Source of the DNA: an uncultured Oscillospiraceae bacterium
Lineage (GTDB): Bacteria > Bacillota_A > Clostridia > Oscillospirales > Oscillospiraceae
Length of the DNA stretch: 8,597 nucleotides
Reading direction: 5' to 3'
Assembly (NCBI GenBank): GCA_900757695.1
Contig: CAAEOU010000023.1
Location: 1 to 8,597 of the forward strand
Shown here in pieces: positions 1-5,981 of this stretch; position 1 is the first letter of the stretch, and each line of letters starts with the position of its first letter. Made by a program: the position numbers and the translations under genes. The notes under the pieces are model-generated. The model searched no databases and was not told where the DNA came from. It saw only the letters and a program-made list of their open reading frames with translations.

Positions 1-40
1 CAAAATGGATGCCTCCCTCTAAGTTTCGGGAAGCATCCAT
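1..40 (-). terminator. Rho-independent terminator closing the operon
   Basis: On the minus strand, positions 40-28 pair with 17-5 in a 13-bp stem (one G-U pair) around a 10-base loop at 18-27. The stem is followed by TTTTG, where the window ends, so the full length of the U-tract cannot be seen. It lies 84 bases downstream of the last gene (beta-phosphoglucomutase copy 2), as expected for the end of this unit. Confidence 0.7.
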
Positions 41-123
41 GATGAACTGCTAATTGTTTAATTCAATGAAAGTGTCCAGTAAACTGGGTACATATCAAAC
101 TTGACAGTGCTTTTTTCATGGGA
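41..123. other. Short 3' intergenic stretch with possible IS-end remnant
   Basis: These 83 bases between the last mutase stop and the terminator hold no gene. Positions 73-92 (TGTCCAGTAAACTGGGTACA) begin with TG, end with CA and resemble the ends of IS3-family insertion sequences. No transposase gene or partner repeat is in the window, so this is only a weak suggestion. Confidence 0.2.
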
Positions 124-756
124 TCAGAATAGGTTTAGTAGCTGACTGATGTTTTCCAGATTGTGATCTCCGGCGCCTGCCTGAGAGGCATCGCCCACGC
201 AGGCAACAGCGAATCCACCGGCGTGTCCGGCTTCGGCACCGGCGACAGCATCTTCCACCACAAGGCAGTCTTCGGGAGACAGGCCCAGATATTCTGCCGC
301 TTTCAGAAATACTTCCGGGGCAGGCTTGGAGCGGGTGATGCAGTTTCCGTCTGCCACCGCATCAAAGTAGTTGCTCAGACCAATCCGCTCCAGAATAAAG
401 GGGGCATTTTTGCTGGAGGAGCCGATGGCCAGCTTCATCCCCTTTTTTCGCAGAGCGTCCAGGGTTTCCTTTACTTCAGAAGAAAGATTCTGGGGACTCA
501 TTTGTCCAAGGAGTGTGCGATAGAGATCATTTTTCCTCTCTGCCAGAGCCTGTTTTTCGGTGTCGGTGAGCTCGGGGCCTTCATAGCGCTCCAGAATGAT
601 CTCCAGGCTTTCCATGCGGCTGACACCCCGGAGTCGATTGTTGATCTCCCGGTCAAAATAAATGCCCATGCCGTCGGCCATCTCTTTCCAGGCAAGATAA
701 TGATACTCGTCGGTGAAGCAGATCACACCGTCAAGGTCGAAAATAACACCTTGCAT
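124..756 (-). CDS. pgmB: Beta-phosphoglucomutase, copy 2 (HAD superfamily)
   Basis: This 210-residue cytoplasmic enzyme is predicted to convert beta-D-glucose 1-phosphate to glucose 6-phosphate through a beta-glucose 1,6-bisphosphate intermediate. It aligns along its length with the well-studied Lactococcus lactis enzyme. Visible residues are the FDLDGV motif with nucleophile Asp7 and acid/base Asp9, His19 in the EYH element, the cap-domain GVSR with Arg47, Ser113 in GSSSKN (motif II), Lys144 in SKPAPEVF (motif III), and Glu168-Asp169 (motif IV, Mg2+ binding). The length is normal for the family. The ATG at 756 has AAGGAGG seven bases upstream, and this site overlaps the TAA of the preceding truncated GH3 gene (12-base gap), so translation is probably coupled. 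It is a diverged paralogue of the mutase at 1410-2054. The class assignment is strong. Exact sugar-phosphate preference is inferred from homology. Confidence 0.9.
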   Translation of the reverse strand: MQGVIFDLDGVICFTDEYHYLAWKEMADGMGIYFDREINNRLRGVSRMESLEIILERYEGPELTDTEKQALAERKNDLYRTLLGQMSPQNLSSEVKETLDALRKKGMKLAIGSSSKNAPFILERIGLSNYFDAVADGNCITRSKPAPEVFLKAAEYLGLSPEDCLVVEDAVAGAEAGHAGGFAVACVGDASQAGAGDHNLENISQLLNLF

Positions 757-768
757 GCCAGGGCCTCC

Positions 769-1407
769 TTACATGAATTTTGCACCCCAGGCATTGCACC
801 AGGGGTCCACAGGACTGTTGCCTCTGAACGCATCGCTGCCTGTGAGCTTTTCTACCACGGATTCCACGCAGAACCGGTTGGCGGAGTAGCAGTTCACAAA
901 GGTGCTGATAAAGGGAACATCCACCATATGATAGGGGTTGCAGAAGCTCAGGAACAGGGTGGGGATATCCCTCATATACCAGGGCTCGTTGGCAGCCATC
1001 AGTGCGATCCAGTCCAGCCGACGGGAGGTATAGTTGGAGCCGGTGGAGACATTTGCCGCCACGATTGACAGGTCAAATTTCTTCTGCATATCCTGAACAC
1101 CGGCGGTAAAAATCTCGCCCCGTTCCATGGTGGCATAGTCGTAGAGAGAAACCGTGAAACCGGCACGCTCCAGTGCTTCCTTCAGCGGGATAGCAATGTT
1201 GTCGCTTTCTCCGAAACCGCCGGTCTGAAAGCCGCCGATGTGGTACTTCTGTACAAATGCCTTCAAAGCCTCTGGGTCGGTGATCATATCCGTGACACAG
1301 AACAGCTGGCCGATCTTCTCCTCCAGGGTCATGGAGGCCAGTGTGTGCTCCACCCAGTGGATATCCTCATCGTTTAAATAAAAGGGTTTTTCTTGATACT
1401 GGATCAT
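769..1407 (-). CDS. Internally deleted GH3 paralogue, catalytic barrel missing
   Basis: This 212-residue open frame is a shortened paralogue of the 573-residue GH3 enzyme at 5982-7703. Residues 1-60 match residues 1-60 of that protein (49 of 60 identical by my count). From about residue 61 it continues with the equivalent of residues 421-573, roughly 78% identical. About 360 residues have gone in frame, including KHFPGDG, the Asp-x-His dyad and the ATDATPM nucleophile segment, so glycosidase activity is not expected. The C-terminal part (DYATMERGEIFTAG, FDLSIVAANV, SFCNPYHM, VNCYS) is the normal GH3 C-terminal domain. Start and spacing look healthy: GGAGG lies seven bases before the ATG, and the gene begins two bases after the upstream mutase stop. 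It could be a young pseudogene still in frame, or a retained non-catalytic protein. It could also be an assembly artefact, since a near-repeat is present in the window. Confidence 0.8.
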   Translation of the reverse strand: MIQYQEKPFYLNDEDIHWVEHTLASMTLEEKIGQLFCVTDMITDPEALKAFVQKYHIGGFQTGGFGESDNIAIPLKEALERAGFTVSLYDYATMERGEIFTAGVQDMQKKFDLSIVAANVSTGSNYTSRRLDWIALMAANEPWYMRDIPTLFLSFCNPYHMVDVPFISTFVNCYSANRFCVESVVEKLTGSDAFRGNSPVDPWCNAWGAKFM

Positions 1408-1409
1408 GT

Positions 1410-2054
1410 CTATTCCTCCACAATCATGAGCAGGTCGGAAAAAGTGGATCGCTTATAGGTGGGCTTATCATAGCGGGTGGCATCGCCGATGGCGGCAGTG
1501 TCAAAGCCGCCCGCAATGCCTGCGTCAATGCCGGAGAATGCATCCTCTACCACCAAACAGTCCTTGGGCTCCAGGCCCAGATACTGTGCCGCCAGCAGGA
1601 ACACTTCCGGGTCAGGCTTGGCGTGGGTGATGTTGTTGCCGTCAGATATCCGATCAAAGTAATCCCCCAGCCCAATCCGTTCCAGAATGAACGGCGCGTT
1701 TTTGGATGAGGAACCGATGGCCAGCAGAAGGCCTTTTTGACGCAGGGCATCCAACGTGTCTTTGACCTCCTCGGTCAGATCTGCCGGGGACATATTGGCC
1801 AGAAGCTCCCTGTATGTATTGTTTTTCCACTTGGCTAGTCCCAATTTCTCCTCGGGTGTATAGGTCTTTGGCGCTTTTTCCAGCACCACTTCCAAGCTCT
1901 CCATCCGGGAGACGCCCCGCTGCCGGGCGTTGTCGGCCCGGCCAAAGCCTATTGCGCCAATTTTGTCAGCCAGCGCCCGCCACGCCTGATAGTGATATTC
2001 ATCGGTGGAGCAGATCACACCGTCTAAATCAAAAATAATGCCCCTATACCTCAT
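1410..2054 (-). CDS. pgmB: Beta-phosphoglucomutase, copy 1 (HAD superfamily)
   Basis: A 214-residue cytoplasmic beta-phosphoglucomutase, predicted to turn beta-glucose 1-phosphate into glucose 6-phosphate. Key residues are Asp9 and Asp11 in FDLDGV, His21 in EYHYQAW, Arg50 in RGVSRMES, the cap-domain LAKWKNNTY element, Ser115 and Lys118 in GSSSKN, Lys146 in AKPDPEVF, and Glu170-Asp171 in VVEDAFSG. I chose the ATG at 2054 because AAGGAG lies eight bases upstream and FDLDGV then falls near the N-terminus, as in the family. A longer in-frame start at 2108 would overlap the GH43 gene and add an unrelated leader. The gap to the GH43 stop is 16 bases. The stop is two bases from the next start, so coupling is likely. 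It is clearly related to the copy at 124-756, but they differ throughout, so this is not a recent duplication. Confidence 0.9.
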   Translation of the reverse strand: MRYRGIIFDLDGVICSTDEYHYQAWRALADKIGAIGFGRADNARQRGVSRMESLEVVLEKAPKTYTPEEKLGLAKWKNNTYRELLANMSPADLTEEVKDTLDALRQKGLLLAIGSSSKNAPFILERIGLGDYFDRISDGNNITHAKPDPEVFLLAAQYLGLEPKDCLVVEDAFSGIDAGIAGGFDTAAIGDATRYDKPTYKRSTFSDLLMIVEE

Positions 2055-2070
2055 CTGACGATCTCCTTGC

Positions 2071-3540
2071 TCAGTGAAACTGAAAATCTGTGCAGGCAAT
2101 TTTGTCATCAGCAGAGCCGATTACGGAGAAATAAACTGCGTGAACACCCGTGATGGGTTTGAAATCTGCAGAAACAGCAGCCCACGCCCCCGAATCAACA
2201 GACAGCGCGGCGACCTCTCCACTGTCTGGATCATCCAGCCGGAGAGAGACGGCGCCTGTTCCCCGGAGGGTCATGGTCAAATGGCTTGCGCTGTCCCCGA
2301 AGTCAAGATACTTAAAACCAAACACCGCGCCGGGGCGAAGGTTTTCGATCCGGGAGCGGTAGCCGCCCTCGGCAAACTCGTTCTTTGCTCCTGTGTGATA
2401 GGGAATGGGGGTTTTCGGGCCGTTCTCCGGCTTCAGAGGCAGCATCCCCATGGTTTCCCGGTCCGGTCCCATGAGACAGCAGGCGATGGCAGCGGGATAG
2501 GTATGCTTTGCCGGAAGCGGGCCGCCGTTGAGGCCGCAGCTGGTGATCTCCGCCTGAGAGAAGGTGCCGTCGGGGTTCATAGTCAGCTCGTCGGCGCAGG
2601 CCTGCCGGGAGAACTGCCCACCGTGGGTGTGGCGATGATAAAAGATGTAGTATTTTTCACCAATTTTTGCAATGCTCCCATGGTTGTTGCCCAGGTAGTT
2701 TCGGGGCTGGGTGTTTTCCGCCCGGCCCAGGTCCGCGTTGGAGACCAGTACCCCCTTGTACGCAAAGGGACCCTCCGGACTTTTTCCCATGCCGTAGCAG
2801 AGCTCATGGCCCTGGAGGCTGGAATAGATGTGATAGTACCAGTCCCCGAAGTGACGCATACTGGAGGCCTCGTAGAAGGGGTGTTCCTCGTAGCTTGTCC
2901 CCTTGCAGGTCTCGATGCCGTTGGCGCAGACAAAGGGTTCCCCGATGATCGTGTGCATATCATCGGCCAGACGAACGCCCATCCCGCCGGGAATTGGCGC
3001 GTCTCCCATCTCCGGGAAACGCACCTCCGGCGCGGAGCCCATATAGAGATATACGCCGCTCTCATCGCAGAGGACGCCGGGGTCAAACCACTGGATGCCC
3101 TCCGGCCGGGTGCCGTCTGCCCTCTTCACATGGGACAGGAATTCATACTGCCCACCCGGGGTGTCACAGACCGCCACGGAGATCATATTGGAGAAATCCA
3201 TGGAATAGTAGAGGTAGTACCGTCCGTCCCTGCCCTGCACTACATCCGGAGCGAACAGCAGATGGGGCAGACCCTGGGCCATCCGGTCCGGGATGCCGGG
3301 GATGGACTTATCCTGCTGGAGGGGTTCCTGCTCCTTCCGGTAGATGACGCCTTCATATTTCCAGTTTCCCAAATCATCAACGGGAGCGCTCCAGCAGACG
3401 TAGTCCAGCAGGCAGAACTCCTGTCCGTCATCCTCGTCGTGGCTGCCGTAGATATAGACCCGGTCTCCGAAGACACGGGGCTCCCCGTCGGGAATGTGCT
3501 CCCACTGGGGGAGATAGGGGTTGAATGCCAGTGTTTTCAT
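2071..3540 (-). CDS. Glycoside hydrolase family 43, xylosidase/arabinosidase-like
   Basis: This 489-residue protein has the layout of a GH43 five-bladed beta-propeller followed by a C-terminal region (about 395-489) resembling the CBM6-like ligand-binding domains often fused to GH43 enzymes. Candidate catalytic residues are Asp18 in HIPDGEP (base), Asp99 in FAPDVVQG (pKa modulator) and Glu224 in FYEASSMR (acid). His287 in NNHGS fits the conserved propeller histidine. No signal peptide is visible, so it probably acts in the cytoplasm on imported oligosaccharides or glycosides. GH43 members mostly remove arabinofuranosyl or xylosyl units; which one this removes cannot be read from sequence. The ATG at 3540 is preferred over an upstream in-frame start at 3636: GGGAGG sits nine bases before it, and it forms an ATGA overlap with the stop of the MATE remnant. 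It is the only enzyme in the window without a second copy. Confidence 0.88.
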   Translation of the reverse strand: MKTLAFNPYLPQWEHIPDGEPRVFGDRVYIYGSHDEDDGQEFCLLDYVCWSAPVDDLGNWKYEGVIYRKEQEPLQQDKSIPGIPDRMAQGLPHLLFAPDVVQGRDGRYYLYYSMDFSNMISVAVCDTPGGQYEFLSHVKRADGTRPEGIQWFDPGVLCDESGVYLYMGSAPEVRFPEMGDAPIPGGMGVRLADDMHTIIGEPFVCANGIETCKGTSYEEHPFYEASSMRHFGDWYYHIYSSLQGHELCYGMGKSPEGPFAYKGVLVSNADLGRAENTQPRNYLGNNHGSIAKIGEKYYIFYHRHTHGGQFSRQACADELTMNPDGTFSQAEITSCGLNGGPLPAKHTYPAAIACCLMGPDRETMGMLPLKPENGPKTPIPYHTGAKNEFAEGGYRSRIENLRPGAVFGFKYLDFGDSASHLTMTLRGTGAVSLRLDDPDSGEVAALSVDSGAWAAVSADFKPITGVHAVYFSVIGSADDKIACTDFQFH

Positions 3541-4439
3541 GACGCTGCGCCTCCCTGCAGTTTTTCCTGTATCGGTTCCGGAACCGAGCCGGATATTTTT
3601 TTGATCCACGTTCCGCTTTTCAGGCGGAATACGCATAGAATTGCCTTCAAAACCTGGTCGCTGTACAGACAGAAGTATACCCAGAAAGGCGGCAAATGCA
3701 GGATCAGCCCCGCCAACGCACCCAATGGCGCGGCAACGATAAACTGGAAGATCACATCCGCCACCATCAGGAACCGGGTATCACCGCCGCCCCGGAGGAC
3801 ACCCTTGGTCAGCACGGAATTGGTAGACTGGAATACCACGATGATGCTGATGGCGTTCATTAGCGCCACGGTGATGGCCTTGGTGTCCTCTGTAATTCTG
3901 TAGAAATGTAAAATGGGATCACACAGCAGCTGGATCACACCCGCCGCCAGGGTGCCTACGATCATCCCCAGGAAGAAGAAGGTGTTTCCCTGCCGCTTGG
4001 CCTTTTCCACATTCCCTTCCCCCAGCACCCGACCGATCATAAAACAGCTTGCAAAGGACATAGAGCTGATAAAGATGGTGCTGACTCGCTGGGTGATGTT
4101 GGTGATGGAGGCCGCCGCAACAAAGGCTGCCCCGATATGTCCCATGATCACCGCCAGCAGGTTGTCTCCCACACCCAAAAGTCCATCGCTGATGAGCACC
4201 GGCAGGGAGATCCGCAGATACTCTCCCAACAGGTCTCCACAGGTTCCGAAGATGTCCCGGAGCCGGTAGCGGATCTGTCTGTCTGAGACGAAGAAGCAAG
4301 CCGCGATGATTCCGGTCTCCAGCACACGGGCGGTAACGGTTCCCAGTGCCGCGCCGGCCACACCCATGGCCGGGAGGCCTAGTATAGCACTTCCCAATTA
4401 GCTAGACTTTTTTAAGGTGGGCAGAGACCAGATTAGATA
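3537..4439 (-). pseudogene. Truncated second MATE transporter gene
   Basis: From about 4380 downward this encodes the C-terminal 60% of a MATE-family exporter, matching the intact paralogue (4564-5940) from its residue 190 onward (LPAMGVAGAALGTV, LISDGLLGVGDN, TKGVLRGGGDTRFLMVAD). The N-terminal helices are missing. Immediately upstream, in the same frame, an eight-residue piece YLIWSLPT (4439-4416) matches YLMWSLPT at residues 137-144 of the intact protein. It is followed by LKKSS, a TAA at 4400-4398 and then the TTG-initiated open frame. So residues 1-136 and about 145-187 are gone and a stop lies between the surviving pieces. No convincing ribosome binding site precedes the TTG at 4397. 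Transport activity is not expected, since MATE proteins need both six-helix halves. Its tail still matters: the TGA overlaps the GH43 ATG, and the GH43 ribosome binding site lies inside it. Confidence 0.8.
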
Positions 4440-4553
4440 ACCCTTGCTGTTTGGAAATGCCAGATGAATATCTGAAGCAAGATTATCAATGAATTTATTG
4501 CCCCATGCCTTGTGTTCATTGATGACACAACCGATAATATGTTTAGAGAATAT
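4440..4553 (-). pseudogene. Remnant of a DUF1016/YhcG-type nuclease gene
   Basis: Reading 4553 to 4440 on the minus strand gives about 38 codons that include VINEHKAWGNKFIDNLASDI followed by HLAFPNSKGY. This resembles the N-terminal DUF1016 signature (W-G-x-K-x-I-x-x-L-x-x-D-I, then F-P-x-x-K-G-F/Y) of YhcG-type PD-(D/E)XK nucleases, whose full proteins are around 350 residues. A TGA stands at 4556-4554, no start is visible, and the frame runs straight into the MATE fragment YLIWSLPT, so it is a fused scrap and not a gene. The stretch 4441-4560 is AT-rich (44 G/C of 120, about 37%), unlike the flanking genes, which suggests foreign DNA. The family match is from memory of the motif and was not searched. 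Confidence 0.55.
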
Positions 4554-4563
4554 TCAGAAGATG

Positions 4564-5940
4564 TCATCTTTCGTCCGTGACACCGGAAATCTGTTTGATC
4601 CATTTACCGCTTCTCAGCCGCCAGATGCACCAGACCGCTTTCAAAACATGGTCGATATTCAGGCAGAAGTATATCCAGAAGGACGGCAGGTGCAGCACCA
4701 GTCCGGCCAAATATCCCAGCGGGATTGCAGCCACCCACTGGAACATGATATCGGCCACCATCAGGAATCTGGTGTCGCCACCGCCCCGCAGAACGCCCTT
4801 GGTCAGAATGGAATTTGTAGCGCGGAACACCACAATCAAACTGATAGCGTTCATCAGCGCGATGGTGATGGCGACGGTCTCTTCGGTGATGTTATAGGCA
4901 CCAATGATTGGGTACTTGACCAATTGAATAAACAGCGCGCCCAATAGACCGATTAGCACACCGAGGCAAAAAAAGGTGTAGCCCTGTTTTTGCGCCTTTT
5001 GCACATTTCCCTCGCCCAACACCTGACTGATCATAAAGCAGCTGGAGAAAGCCATGGAAGTGATGAAAATCGTGCTGACCCGCTGGGTCGTGTTTGTAAT
5101 GGAGGACGCTGCCACAAACTGCTGGCCAATGCGGCCCATAATCACGGCCAGGGCGTTGTCTCCCACGCCCAGAAGGCCGTCGCTGAACATCACCGGCATG
5201 GATATCCGGAGATATTCCGCTACCAGGCCCCTACATTTCCCAAACAAGTTCAAAAAGCGATAGCCAATCTGTTTATCCAGCAGGAAAAAGTACCCGCAAA
5301 TAGTGCTGAACTCCAGCATACGGGCAATGACTGTACCCAGCGCCGCACCGGCGACTCCCATGGCTGGCAGTCCCAGTTTACCAAAGATCAACACATAGTT
5401 CGCGCCGATATTCACGAAGAAAGCTCCAATGGAGGCGATCAACGGAATCCACCCAATGCCCACACTCCGAAGCACATTGGTACAGACTGTAGAAAGTGCC
5501 AGCAGAAAGAACGTGGGCAGCGACCACATCAGGTAATCTACACCACCGGAAATTACCTCTGACTCATTGCTGTACAGGTACATGATTGGATTTGCACACA
5601 GGCTTGTCAACAGTGCCACTGCGGCAGATAGGATCAATGCCAGCCGCAGGGCAATGGTGATGGTCTGTTTTAAGGATTTGGAGTCCCGTGCACCCCAGAA
5701 CCGGGCAGTCAGTACGGAGGAACCCATGCTGATGCCCATGATACAGTATTGGAACAGCGCAATATAGTGATTGGCCTGGGTAACTCCACTGAGCGCTGCC
5801 TCCCCCAACCGTCCCACCATAATGTTATCTACCAGATTGACGCCAACGGTGATCAGGTTTTGGGCTGCCAGCGGAATCGCCATTATCAGCAATTTCTTAT
5901 AAAACGCTTTATCAGTTTCAATGTATTTCGCAAGTCTCAT
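4564..5940 (-). CDS. MATE family multidrug/metabolite exporter
   Basis: This 458-residue integral membrane protein has the length and pattern of a complete MATE transporter: two homologous halves of about six hydrophobic helices each. The first half starts at PLAAQNLITVGVNLVDNIMV and includes MGISMGSSVLTARFWGA; the second includes LRISMPVMFSDGLLGVGDN and LTKGVLRGGGDTRFLM. MATE proteins export cationic drugs or metabolites using Na+ or H+ antiport; the substrate cannot be read here. The ATG at 5940 is chosen because AGGTGA lies eight bases upstream and the N-terminus then matches MATE architecture. A longer in-frame start at 6015 would overlap the GH3 gene and add a charged 25-residue leader. 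The gap after the GH3 stop is 41 bases, so co-transcription is likely. Its position among glycosidases may mean export of an aglycone or another non-sugar product. Its decayed paralogue is just downstream. Confidence 0.9.
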   Translation of the reverse strand: MRLAKYIETDKAFYKKLLIMAIPLAAQNLITVGVNLVDNIMVGRLGEAALSGVTQANHYIALFQYCIMGISMGSSVLTARFWGARDSKSLKQTITIALRLALILSAAVALLTSLCANPIMYLYSNESEVISGGVDYLMWSLPTFFLLALSTVCTNVLRSVGIGWIPLIASIGAFFVNIGANYVLIFGKLGLPAMGVAGAALGTVIARMLEFSTICGYFFLLDKQIGYRFLNLFGKCRGLVAEYLRISMPVMFSDGLLGVGDNALAVIMGRIGQQFVAASSITNTTQRVSTIFITSMAFSSCFMISQVLGEGNVQKAQKQGYTFFCLGVLIGLLGALFIQLVKYPIIGAYNITEETVAITIALMNAISLIVVFRATNSILTKGVLRGGGDTRFLMVADIMFQWVAAIPLGYLAGLVLHLPSFWIYFCLNIDHVLKAVWCIWRLRSGKWIKQISGVTDER

Positions 5941-5981
5941 TGGTTCTTTCACCTGTCGTTTCGAGTCTATCCGTTTTTCTT

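Noticed and set aside
101..129. Plus-strand promoter-like TTGACA at 101-106
   Set aside because: The -10 region 17 bases on (TCAGAA) is a poor match, and transcription would run antisense into pgmB with no plus-strand gene to serve.
163..1068. A 301-codon plus-strand open frame across pgmB copy 2 and the GH3 remnant
   Set aside because: It is antisense to two coupled minus-strand genes. A similar shadow opposite the full-length GH3 (5940-6638) shows it is a by-product of GH3/pgmB codon use.
2074..3903. A 609-codon plus-strand open frame
   Set aside because: It runs antisense to the GH43 gene and the end of the MATE remnant, both of which have clear family motifs and ribosome binding sites. 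Its translation shows no recognisable domain and its composition is that of a reverse-frame shadow.
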